From: a bacterium
Lineage (GTDB): Bacteria; Desulfobacterota; DSWW01
Assembly (NCBI GenBank): GCA_030609865.1
Contig: JAUWSZ010000188.1
Coordinates: 1-5,910, forward strand
Direction of reading: 5' to 3'
Length of the DNA stretch: 5,910 nucleotides
The translations under genes and the position numbers were made by a program. The notes beneath the pieces were generated by a model. It made no database searches. It was not told the origin of the DNA and was given only the letters and a program-made list of their open reading frames with translations. Of the stretch, positions 1 to 5,910 are shown in pieces; position 1 is the stretch's first letter, and each line of letters starts with the position of its first letter.

Positions 1-1176
1 CTCCTCGCAACAGTCCTTCTTGATGACGATGGGGTTCTCGTACCGGAAGCCGATGTCCTCCTCCGGACAGGCGTACTGCATGGCACAGATGATCAACTCG
101 TTCTCCCTGTACACGTGTTCCGGGTTGGTCCAGTAGGGGAAGGGGCCGTCGTTGAGCCCGATGCGCCACTCGTCACCCATCAGCCCGATGCCGTGCTCAA
201 AACCGGGGACCATGTATTCGGCAAAGCCCCTCTCTTCCGCGAAGTCCATCATCTCCTGGGTGAGACCGACCGGCGTGATGCCGGCGCGATACTTCTTCAG
301 CGTACGCCTCACCATGTCCAGGAAGTTGTCGGCGTGCCACCGCTGCCGATCCGTTGCCCTCCCGATGAAATAGTTGTGCGCGTGATCGCCGAGCCCGAGC
401 ATGAACATGGCGTGGATATCCACCATGAGGGAGTCCCCCTCCTGGAGTTCCCTTCGCGTTGCCGGCGTACATGCGCCGCCGGCAAAACCGGTCCGGTATC
501 CGCTGGCGATCTCGTTCCCTCCCGTGAAAGACCATTCGAACTCGCTCCCCTCCTTGCGCATCGCATGGGCGGCAAGCCCTCCGATCTCCGTTTCTGTCAT
601 GCCCTTCCATCCGCCGTTGGACAGGGCTTCAAAAACCGCCTTGTGACCGACATCGACAATGCGCGAGGCCTCGCGGAACCGGTTGATGGTCCCCTCATCC
701 TTGATCGTCGCGAGCCTGTCGATGATCGTGTGGGCGTTCACGAGCTCGACGCCCGGCAGGGCTGCCTCGAACTGATCGTACTCGTATTTTGTCAGAAACC
801 CCTCGGGCAGGTAGTTGGACATACCGCTCTCCACGCCCAACCGACCTTTTCCGCTCGGGAGGAGATCCTCGATACAGTCGGCGATTTGCACGATCTGATC
901 CTGCCCCCCTATCGGTACGAATCCGAGGACGTGCTCATCGTCCAGCCAGGAATCGTCCGCCACGCGCGCGGCATCGATGACAAAGGTGAAGGCCGTGGGC
1001 AGGCCTTCCGACGGGATGACCAGGAAACTCCTCCAGGGACAGAAGGCGTCGAGGAGCCACGAAAGGGTCCGCAACCGGGAGCCGAGGTACACGTCGATGC
1101 CCTCCTCCTGCATGGCCGCCTGGACATCCTTCACGCGTTTCGGGAAATCGATGAAATAGGGGTCGTTCCGTGTCAT
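1..1176 (-). CDS. Creatinase/aminopeptidase P-like protein (M24 pita-bread fold), C-terminus cut by window edge
   Basis: The minus-strand frame stays open from the ATG at 1176 to base 1 (392 codons, no stop), so the C-terminus lies outside. Residues ~1-150 resemble a creatinase N-terminal domain. The M24 catalytic fold starts near the IDRLATIKDEGTINRFREAS segment (~151-170), which matches the family's 'iK...Ei...r.A' helix. Family landmarks follow: EIASGYRTG (222-230), GDSLMVDIHAMF (247-258), Asp264 exactly 11 residues after Asp253, FEHGIGL (326-332, His328) and GFRYEN (376-381, Glu380). In M24 peptidases these supply metal ligands Asp, Asp, His and Glu. The remaining ligand, normally in an 'EPg' motif 14 residues before the last Glu, is Met366 here, and the second His of 'HGiGl..HE' is Asp335. 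It could be a prolidase-like hydrolase with altered metal use, or a creatinase-like non-peptidase C-N hydrolase; the substrate is unknown. The gene follows the SCP2 gene by 12 bp and is almost certainly co-transcribed. The family call is firm, the activity is not. Confidence 0.88.
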   Translation of the reverse strand, partial: MTRNDPYFIDFPKRVKDVQAAMQEEGIDVYLGSRLRTLSWLLDAFCPWRSFLVIPSEGLPTAFTFVIDAARVADDSWLDDEHVLGFVPIGGQDQIVQIADCIEDLLPSGKGRLGVESGMSNYLPEGFLTKYEYDQFEAALPGVELVNAHTIIDRLATIKDEGTINRFREASRIVDVGHKAVFEALSNGGWKGMTETEIGGLAAHAMRKEGSEFEWSFTGGNEIASGYRTGFAGGACTPATRRELQEGDSLMVDIHAMFMLGLGDHAHNYFIGRATDRQRWHADNFLDMVRRTLKKYRAGITPVGLTQEMMDFAEERGFAEYMVPGFEHGIGLMGDEWRIGLNDGPFPYWTNPEHVYRENELIICAMQYACPEEDIGFRYENPIVIKKDCCEE

Positions 1177-1178
1177 GC

Positions 1179-1188
1179 GGATCACCTC
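1179..1188 (-). promoter_or_regulatory. Strong ribosome binding site of the M24 gene
   Basis: Reading the minus strand, GAGGTGATCC lies directly after the TGA stop of the SCP2 gene (1191-1189) and just before the ATG at 1176. All ten bases can pair with the conserved 3' tail of 16S rRNA (GGATCACCTC). The GAGGTG core is 6 nt from the ATG. This fixes the M24 start and suggests efficient translation or re-initiation by ribosomes finishing the SCP2 gene. Confidence 0.8.
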
Positions 1189-1590
1189 TCAGTAGATGGT
1201 GGGGAGGGTCGAGAAGACCTTGTTGATTCGATCGGCAAGGGAGGCGAGCTTGAGCGCCTTCACCATGTTCCCCTTCAGCTTGAGCTTCCCGGTGACGAGC
1301 GCCGTGTGAGCGCCGAGCTCCGCACGGGAAATCCTGGAAAAGACGTCATAATCACCCGTAATCCTGAAATCGGCCTTTGGGGGTTCCCCCTCCCCGACCT
1401 GGAAATCAGCGATGACACCGTTCTCGATGGAGACATACAGGAATCGTTCCTTTCCATCGGGGCAGTTCTTGTAGATGTTGGACATGGATGTGGAGATGTT
1501 CTTCATCTTGTCCTTCGTAATCTGCTCGCGAAGGGACTTTTCCGCCATGGCGTGCCATTCGCCACTCAAGTACTTGACTCGATCAGACAT
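1189..1590 (-). CDS. SCP2 sterol-carrier-like lipid-binding domain protein, 133 aa
   Basis: This is a small single-domain protein of the SCP2 (sterol carrier protein 2-like) type, a fold whose hydrophobic tunnel binds lipids, fatty acyl chains or acyl-CoA. Visible hallmarks are the beta-strand stretch YVSIENGVIADFQVGEGEPP (~52-71), then KADFRITGDYDVFSRI, and the C-terminal signature TGKLKLKGNMVKALKLASL, which matches the family's 'G.l.l.Gd...al.l..l' helix. There is no signal peptide or membrane segment, so it should be cytoplasmic. The frame extends upstream to 1701, but the ATG at 1590 is chosen because AGGAGA (1604-1599) sits 8 nt before it and the residues upstream do not resemble the family. 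It is the first gene of a leftward pair with the M24 protein. The ligand is unknown; stand-alone bacterial SCP2 proteins are mostly uncharacterised. Confidence 0.87.
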   Translation of the reverse strand: MSDRVKYLSGEWHAMAEKSLREQITKDKMKNISTSMSNIYKNCPDGKERFLYVSIENGVIADFQVGEGEPPKADFRITGDYDVFSRISRAELGAHTALVTGKLKLKGNMVKALKLASLADRINKVFSTLPTIY

Positions 1591-1598
1591 AGCCTGCC

Positions 1599-1604
1599 TC
1601 TCCT
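1599..1604 (-). promoter_or_regulatory. Ribosome binding site of the SCP2 gene
   Basis: AGGAGA on the minus strand, 8 nt before the ATG at 1590. It supports this start over the longer in-frame extension to 1701. Confidence 0.75.
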
Positions 1605-1614
1605 GTGTAACGTT

Positions 1615-1644
1615 TGTTCGTAGTCGATATGTCCGAACATGTCC
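1615..1644. repeat. Short inverted and direct repeats, candidate operator
   Basis: TGTTCG (1615-1620) and CGAACA (1634-1639) form a perfect 6-bp inverted repeat with a 13-nt centre. Overlapping it, ATGTCC occurs twice (1629-1634 and 1639-1644) at a 10-bp period, one helical turn. The cluster lies between the candidate SCP2 transcription start and its ribosome binding site. It could be a regulator-binding site or a leader hairpin. Six-base repeats arise by chance fairly often, so confidence is low. Confidence 0.3.
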
Positions 1645-1659
1645 TGGATCAACCCCTTT

Positions 1660-1689
1660 GCTATTGCAGATTCGCTCTCGTTCTGTCAA
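1660..1689 (-). promoter_or_regulatory. Candidate sigma70-type promoter for the SCP2-M24 unit
   Basis: On the minus strand a perfect TTGACA (-35) occupies 1689-1684. An 18-nt spacer leads to AATAGC (1665-1660), a weak -10 that keeps only the central A-T-A, preceded by a TG (extended -10-like, TGC). Transcription would start near 1653, giving a leader of about 60 nt. The -35 is convincing; the -10 is poor, so an activator or another sigma factor may be involved. Confidence 0.4.
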
Positions 1690-1695
1690 GCCTGT

Positions 1696-1724
1696 TTGCA
1701 CCGGATTGTTTTACGCACTATGAT
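1696..1724 (+). promoter_or_regulatory. Candidate sigma70-type promoter for the efflux operon
   Basis: TTGCAC (1696-1701; the TTG matches consensus) is followed after an optimal 17-nt spacer by TATGAT (1719-1724), which matches five of six bases of TATAAT. The expected start is near 1731, about 48 nt before the ATG of the outer-membrane gene. Confidence 0.55.
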
Positions 1725-1767
1725 GGAGGGTCGAATTGGAAGCGGATACTAGCGAAGATGAAGGAAT

Positions 1768-1774
1768 GGAGAGG
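1768..1774 (+). promoter_or_regulatory. Ribosome binding site of the outer-membrane factor gene
   Basis: GGAGAGG precedes the ATG at 1779; its GGAG core ends 7 nt before that ATG. An in-frame ATG at 1758 lacks a comparable site and would put charged residues ahead of the lipoprotein signal, so 1779 is preferred. Confidence 0.65.
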
Positions 1775-1778
1775 TCCC

Positions 1779-3224
1779 ATGAAGAGTCTTCCCGTCCTTC
1801 GGACCGTTCTGATCGGGATTCTCGGGCTTTGCCTTTTCTCCTGTGCCCCCTACAAGGCGAACGAAGACCGACCTCCGCCTCTGGAGATCCCGGGGGGCTT
1901 CAGCGCATCCGGCTCACCCAAGGCGTATGAGGAACGGTGGTGGATCACGTTCGAGGACCCGGCCCTGGACGCCTTTGTCGCGCAGGCCCTCGCGGACAAC
2001 CTCGATCTGGCCCAGGCCTGGGCGCGGCTCGAGCAAGCCACTGCCCTCGCCCGGCAGGCGGCCGCCAGCCAATGGCCCGAGATCGAAATCGCGACCGGGT
2101 ACAGCAAGTCCCAATCGAACTTCTCGGGAGGTGACAGGCTGGGCACCTTCTCGATCACGGCGGAACGGATCCCGGTGACGATAGGCGCTGCCTACGAAGT
2201 CGACGTGTGGAAGCGAATCTCCTCGCTCAAGCGGGGTGCCGTTCTGGACATGGAGGCCACCCGCGAGGACCTTGAGTCCATCGCCATGACGCTGGCCGCC
2301 CAGGTCGCTGAGGCCTGGTTCTCGCTCGTCGAGCAGGGAGCCCAGACCAAGCTGCTCGACCGACAGCAGAAAACGGGACGCACCTTTCTCGAACTCACCC
2401 GGCTCCGTTTCAGCCAGGGCCTCGCCTCCGCTCTGGACGTCTACCAGCAAAGGCAGCAGCTGGCCGCAACCCGTGCAGAGGTCCCGCTGGTGGAGTCTCG
2501 GAGGGAAGTCTTCCGCCATCAGCTCGCCGTGCTCGTGGGCGACCCGCCCCGTTCCCTCGTGCCACCCGAACGCGACGCCCTGCCGGCCCTGCCGCCTCTG
2601 CCCCCCACGGGCCTCCCCTCGGACCTCTTGACCAGGCGTCCCGATGTCCGGTCGGCGCACTTGCGGCTGGCGGCTGCAGATTACCGCGTGGCGGCTGCGG
2701 TTGCCGCCCGGCTCCCCGCCCTTCGCATTGGTGCGGAAACGGGATACGAGACCCGGGACTTCGACGAAATCGAGAACATCTTCGACAACTGGATCTGGAG
2801 CCTCTTTGCCAACATCACCTGGCCCGTCTTTGACGGGGGCCGGCGCAAGGCAGAGGTGGACCGCAACAAGGCGGTCGTCAAGGAATCGCTCGGAGCCTAC
2901 GGCCAGGTAATGCTCCGCGCCCTCCAGGAAGTGGAGGACGCCCTGATACAGGAACGCAAGCAGGCGGAGTTCCTCATCGAGCTCGAAAGGCAGGTGCAAC
3001 TCGCCCGGGACACCCTGCGGGACGCCCGGATGCGCTCCGCGAACGGCCTGAGCGACTACCTGCCGGTGCTGGCCGCGCTGGAGTCCCTCCAGACGGTGGA
3101 GCGAAGCCAGATCGTGGCCGAGCGGCAACTCCTCTCCTTCCGCGTCCAACTCTATAGAGCCCTGGGAGGGACTTGGACGCTCGCACTGGAGCCGCCGGCA
3201 GAATCGTCCAACAAGAAGGGCTAG
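1779..3224 (+). CDS. TolC/NodT/OprM-type outer-membrane efflux lipoprotein, 481 aa
   Basis: This is the outer-membrane channel of a tripartite efflux pump; family members trimerise into a beta-barrel with a long periplasmic alpha-helical tunnel. The start at 1779 gives a lipoprotein signal peptide: MKSLPVLR, a hydrophobic core, then the lipobox LFSC with acylated Cys22. Family landmarks in order are WWITFEDPALDAFVAQAL (54-71) followed by the first helical hairpin repeat, a proline-rich linker, LTRRPDV (284-290), the second repeat beginning SAHLRLAAADYRVAAA with LPALRIGAETGY, and WPVFDGGRR (348-356) leading to ALQEVEDAL. The two tandem outer-membrane-efflux repeats are complete, and the length is normal for NodT/OprM members. 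It is the first gene of the operon, 36 bp before the adaptor gene. The pump substrate cannot be read from this gene. Confidence 0.95.
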   Translation: MKSLPVLRTVLIGILGLCLFSCAPYKANEDRPPPLEIPGGFSASGSPKAYEERWWITFEDPALDAFVAQALADNLDLAQAWARLEQATALARQAAASQWPEIEIATGYSKSQSNFSGGDRLGTFSITAERIPVTIGAAYEVDVWKRISSLKRGAVLDMEATREDLESIAMTLAAQVAEAWFSLVEQGAQTKLLDRQQKTGRTFLELTRLRFSQGLASALDVYQQRQQLAATRAEVPLVESRREVFRHQLAVLVGDPPRSLVPPERDALPALPPLPPTGLPSDLLTRRPDVRSAHLRLAAADYRVAAAVAARLPALRIGAETGYETRDFDEIENIFDNWIWSLFANITWPVFDGGRRKAEVDRNKAVVKESLGAYGQVMLRALQEVEDALIQERKQAEFLIELERQVQLARDTLRDARMRSANGLSDYLPVLAALESLQTVERSQIVAERQLLSFRVQLYRALGGTWTLALEPPAESSNKKG

Positions 3225-3260
3225 CACGAAACCATGTTCACAGGGAAGGGATCGTCGTAG

Positions 3261-4442
3261 ATGAAAGGCAAGGAGATTCTCAGGCGGTTGCTGCCGCTCG
3301 CCATCATCGCCGTGGGCGTTCTTGGAGCATGGTGGCTCATCGCGAACCGTCCCCGAGCGCAGCGGGAACAGACAGAACCTATCCCGCCCATCGCCCAAGT
3401 CGTGGAGGCCAGGCGATCCACCGAGCCGGTCACGATCGTCGCCATGGGTACGGTCGTGCCGGCCAAGCGTGTCGTGCTCCAGCCGGAGGTGAGCGGGCGC
3501 ATCGTGGCGCAGAGTCCTCAGCTCCAGCCAGGCGGCCTCTTCAAGACCGGTGACGTCATCCTCCAGATCGATCCCCGCGATTACGAAACCGCGGTCAAAC
3601 AACAAGAGGCCGCCGTGGAGCAGGCCCATCTCGAGGTCGAGATCGAGAAGGGAAGACAGGTGATCGCGGCGAGGGAATGGAAGCTCCTCGAGGAGGACAT
3701 CATGCTGGATCAGGCCAGTCAGGAGCTGGCCCTGCGAAGACCCCAGCAGAAGAACGCCAGGGTCGCGCTGGAAGCTGCGGAAAGCAGGCTCGAACAGGCC
3801 AAACTTCAGATCGAGCGGACCACGGTTTACGCGCCCTTCAATGCAGTGGCCCAGGAGGAGTTCGTCGACGAAGGCCAACTGGTGAATCCCCAGACACGGC
3901 TCGCCACCCTTATCGGAACGGACCGATTCTGGGTGCAGGTCTCCGTTCCCGTGGACCGGCTTCAGTGGATAGCCTTTTCCAATGATGCGGGGAAAGACGA
4001 GGCGGCCAAGGTACGCGTCGTCCAGGAGGTAAGCGCAGATTCACGAATCGAGCTCCCGGGCCGGCTGATCAGGCTCCTGGGAGACCTGGACCCGGTGGGC
4101 CGGATGGCCCGCGTCCTGGTCGAGATCGAAGACCCGCTCGGCCTGAAAGACAAGAAGCCCCCGGACAGACTCCCCCTGATGCTGGGGGCGTACGTGAAGG
4201 TGGAGATCGAAGGCCGCAGGGCGGAAGAGGTCTTCCGGGTGCCGCGGACGGCCATACGAGAAGGGGACCAAGTATGGATCGCGAATGAGGAGGACAGGCT
4301 CGAGGTCAGGCCGGTGAAAGTCTTCTGGCGAAGCAAGGATACGGTGTTGATCCGAAACGGATTGCGTGAGGGAGACCGAGTCGTCACGAACAGCATCCCC
4401 CTGCCGATCCCCAACATGAAGTTGCGAGTCGAAGGGACATGA
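3261..4442 (+). CDS. RND efflux periplasmic adaptor (HlyD/AcrA membrane-fusion type), 393 aa
   Basis: This adaptor joins the inner-membrane RND permease to the outer-membrane channel. Residues ~10-28 form one hydrophobic segment without a lipobox cysteine, so it is probably an uncleaved membrane anchor rather than a lipoprotein. The first half of the lipoyl/barrel-sandwich domain is ~65-105 ([17 protein letters not shown], then [16 protein letters not shown]). A coiled-coil alpha-hairpin covers ~108-188, with [20 protein letters not shown] in its returning arm. The second lipoyl half is ~189-220 ([20 protein letters not shown]). Beta-barrel and membrane-proximal domains follow, ending [20 protein letters not shown]. 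The ATG at 3261 directly follows an in-frame TAG (3258-3260), which excludes an earlier start; GGGAAGGG (3243-3250) is the likely, rather distant, ribosome binding site. The stop overlaps the permease start by ATGA, indicating translational coupling. Confidence 0.95.
   Translation: MKGKEILRRLLPLAIIAVGVLGAWWLIANRPRAQREQTEPIPPIAQVVEARRSTEPVTIVAMGTVVPAKRVVLQPEVSGRIVAQSPQLQPGGLFKTGDVILQIDPRDYETAVKQQEAAVEQAHLEVEIEKGRQVIAAREWKLLEEDIMLDQASQELALRRPQQKNARVALEAAESRLEQAKLQIERTTVYAPFNAVAQEEFVDEGQLVNPQTRLATLIGTDRFWVQVSVPVDRLQWIAFSNDAGKDEAAKVRVVQEVSADSRIELPGRLIRLLGDLDPVGRMARVLVEIEDPLGLKDKKPPDRLPLMLGAYVKVEIEGRRAEEVFRVPRTAIREGDQVWIANEEDRLEVRPVKVFWRSKDTVLIRNGLREGDRVVTNSIPLPIPNMKLRVEGT
4439..4442 (+). other. 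ATGA start/stop overlap between adaptor and permease genes
   Basis: The ATG of the permease (4439-4441) overlaps the TGA of the adaptor (4440-4442). This arrangement is typical of translational coupling and fits fixed production ratios of the two subunits. Confidence 0.9.
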
Positions 4443-5910
4443 CCACCGAGACGCACGAGCGAGGGGCCATTGCCTGGATGGCCCGCAACTCCGTGGCAGC
4501 CAACCTGCTGATGTGGGTGCTGATCATCGGGGGTATCCTGGTGGGGCTCCAAGTCCAGCAAGAGGTTTTTCCGGAGTTCGAGCTGGACCTGGTACAGGTC
4601 CTCGTACCCTATCCCGGCGCCAGCCCCGCCGAGGTAGAACAGGGCATCATCCTCGCCATCGAGGAGGCTGTCCGAGGCCTCGACGGGGTCAAGCGGGTTA
4701 CCTCGAACGCCTTCGAGGGAACGGGTGTCGTCCAGATCGAGCTGTTGATCGGGACGAATGGGAACAAGGCCCAGCAGGACATCCAGAACGCCGTGGACCG
4801 GATCACCTCCTTCCCGGACGAAGCAGAGCGGCCGATCGTCAGCCTGATGACCCGACGCCGCGAGGTGATCTCGCTGATGGTGTACGGCGACCACGACCAA
4901 CGCGTGCTGCACCGTGTGGCGGAGCAGGTTCGGGAAGAGCTGTTGCAGGACCCGAAGATCGTGCTCGTGGAACGAAATGGAATCCCTCCGCTGGAGATCG
5001 CGATCGAGGTCCCCCTCGCCACCCTGAGGGCCTACGACCTGACCCTCGAGGAGATCGCGAACCAGGTGGGCCGTAGTGCCGTAGAGCTGCCCGCAGGAGG
5101 GGTCAAGACCAAGTCAGGCGAAGTGCTCCTGCGAACTGCCGAACGCAGGGATTACGGAAAGGACTTTTCCGACATCCCGGTTCTGAGCCGCGCGGATGGA
5201 ACCGAGATCCTGCTGGGCGACATCGCCCGCATCATCGACGGCTTCGCTGACACGGACGAAGCCGCCTTCTATCACGGGAAACCCGCGGTCGAGCTGAAGG
5301 TTTACAGGATCGGGGCTCAGACCCCGGTGGAGGTCGCCGAGGCGGTCAAGGCGCACGCCGTGGAGATCGACGAGAGGCTGCCGCCCGGCATCGGGGTGGC
5401 CGTCTGGCGGGACTGGTCCGAGGTATTCCGCGACCGCATGAGCCTGTTGCTCCGGAATGCCCGCCTCGGGCTTCTCCTCGTCCTCCTGCTCCTCGGCCTG
5501 TTTCTCGAGGTGCGGCTCGCCTTCTGGGTGACCATGGGGATTCCGATCTCCATCCTGGGCTCGCTGTTGCTCCTACCCGTGTTCGACGTTTCGATCAACA
5601 TGGTCTCCCTGTTCGGCTTCATCGTGACCATCGGGATCGTGGTCGATGACGCCGTCGTGGTCGGCGAGAATGTCTACGAGAACCGCCAGCGAGGCATGCC
5701 CTTCCTCCCGGCCGCGATCCGGGGAGCCCAATGGATTGCCTGGCCGGTCACCTTCTCCGTTCTGACGAACATGGTCGCCTTCATTCCCATCTTCTTTATT
5801 CCAGGGACCATGGGGAAGATCTTTCGCTGCATTCCGGCTGTCGTGGTATGCGTGTTCTTCATTTCCCTCGTCGAGTCCCTGTTTGTCCTTCCCGCCCACC
5901 TGGGACATCA
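4439..5910 (+). CDS. RND efflux permease (AcrB/HAE-like), N-terminal half, cut by window edge
   Basis: This is the inner-membrane, proton-driven pump subunit. About 490 codons are visible, roughly the first half of a family that is usually ~1,000-1,100 residues. The first transmembrane helix is ~18-38. The porter and docking loop follows (~40-335), with FPEFELDLVQVLVPYPGASP (44-63), a segment highly typical of the family. Helices 2-6 follow at ~341-358, 361-380, 389-411, 434-455 and 461-485. Helix 4 carries VVDDAVVVGEN with Asp403-Asp404, matching the proton-relay pair Asp407/Asp408 of AcrB. The heavy-metal (CusA) subfamily typically has a single Asp here, so the paired aspartates point to an organic or hydrophobic substrate. 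The ATG at 4439 overlaps the adaptor stop; AAGGG (4432-4436) lies only 2 nt upstream, so translation is probably coupled. The C-terminal half, with the partner lysine of helix 10, is outside. Confidence 0.95.
   Translation, partial: MTTETHERGAIAWMARNSVAANLLMWVLIIGGILVGLQVQQEVFPEFELDLVQVLVPYPGASPAEVEQGIILAIEEAVRGLDGVKRVTSNAFEGTGVVQIELLIGTNGNKAQQDIQNAVDRITSFPDEAERPIVSLMTRRREVISLMVYGDHDQRVLHRVAEQVREELLQDPKIVLVERNGIPPLEIAIEVPLATLRAYDLTLEEIANQVGRSAVELPAGGVKTKSGEVLLRTAERRDYGKDFSDIPVLSRADGTEILLGDIARIIDGFADTDEAAFYHGKPAVELKVYRIGAQTPVEVAEAVKAHAVEIDERLPPGIGVAVWRDWSEVFRDRMSLLLRNARLGLLLVLLLLGLFLEVRLAFWVTMGIPISILGSLLLLPVFDVSINMVSLFGFIVTIGIVVDDAVVVGENVYENRQRGMPFLPAAIRGAQWIAWPVTFSVLTNMVAFIPIFFIPGTMGKIFRCIPAVVVCVFFISLVESLFVLPAHLGH

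Larger units (their letters stand above)
1591..1778. other. Divergent intergenic regulatory region
   Basis: This 188-bp stretch separates the leftward SCP2-M24 pair from the rightward efflux operon and is locally more AT-rich than the flanking genes. It holds candidate promoters in both directions (-35 boxes at 1684-1689 and 1696-1701), both ribosome binding sites, and a repeat cluster at 1615-1644. Frames open across it on both strands are N-terminal extensions of the flanking genes without family resemblance. No separate gene is seen in it. Confidence 0.75.

Noticed and set aside
115..1623. 502-codon open frame on the plus strand
   Set aside because: It lies antisense to the M24 and SCP2 genes, both of which have clear family motifs and ribosome binding sites. 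Its protein is low in recognisable motifs and rich in Gly, Pro, Arg, His and Asp, as expected of a GC-rich antisense shadow.
1591..1701. 37-residue N-terminal extension of the SCP2 protein
   Set aside because: It has no family resemblance and crosses the candidate minus-strand promoter. The ATG at 1590 has AGGAGA at good spacing.
1614..1778. 55-residue N-terminal extension of the outer-membrane factor, including an in-frame ATG at 1758
   Set aside because: The extension crosses the candidate promoter and would bury the lipoprotein signal peptide. The ATG at 1779 has the better ribosome binding site and a proper signal sequence with lipobox.
3225..3260. Possible terminator or small gene between the outer-membrane factor and adaptor genes
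   Set aside because: The 36-bp gap has no stable hairpin followed by a T-run. The ATG at 3234 opens a frame of only eight codons before TAG, so this is simply an intra-operon spacer.
1914..3878. 654-codon open frame on the minus strand across the efflux genes
   Set aside because: It is unusually long but antisense to the outer-membrane factor and adaptor genes. The translation shows no domain, and third-position GC bias in the sense genes readily keeps this frame stop-free.
3962..4912. 316-codon open frame on the minus strand
   Set aside because: It is antisense to the adaptor and permease genes, spans their junction, and shows no family resemblance or ribosome binding site.
4513..5076. 187-codon plus-strand frame inside the permease gene
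   Set aside because: It is a +1-type shadow of the permease, dominated by Arg, Gly and Pro. The permease frame itself is open from 4439 to the end with strong family motifs.

Overview
The window is GC-rich, with tight gene packing and Gram-negative envelope genes (an outer-membrane lipoprotein factor and an RND pump). It looks like a chromosomal segment of a high-GC Gram-negative bacterium. Gene content and codon style would fit a deltaproteobacterium-like (Desulfobacterota/Myxococcota) lineage, but that placement is an impression; no rRNA or marker gene here fixes it.

Layout: two divergent transcription units share one 188-bp intergenic region (1591-1778). Leftward on the minus strand are a 133-residue SCP2-type lipid-carrier domain protein (1590-1189) and, 12 bp further on, a creatinase/aminopeptidase P-like (M24, pita-bread) protein from 1176 to the window edge, cut at its C-terminus. 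Rightward on the plus strand is a tripartite efflux operon: a TolC/NodT/OprM-type outer-membrane lipoprotein (1779-3224), a membrane-anchored periplasmic adaptor of the HlyD/AcrA type (3261-4442), and the N-terminal half of an RND inner-membrane permease (4439 to the window edge). The adaptor and permease genes overlap by an ATGA. All three layers of an envelope-spanning pump are encoded in a row, with the outer-membrane gene first.

The intergenic region carries a good candidate sigma70-type promoter for the efflux operon and a candidate opposing promoter for the SCP2-M24 pair. Their -35 hexamers lie only 6 bp apart. A small cluster of direct and inverted repeats sits in the SCP2 leader. No regulator gene is present in the window.

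I do not see a clearly new biological system. The most unusual item is the M24 protein: it keeps the fold-defining segments but, by my alignment, lacks one canonical metal-ligand glutamate (Met instead) and two conserved active-site histidines. It is co-transcribed with a stand-alone SCP2 domain. No IS element, CRISPR array, tRNA or rRNA was seen, and no gene-free stretch exceeds 300 bases.
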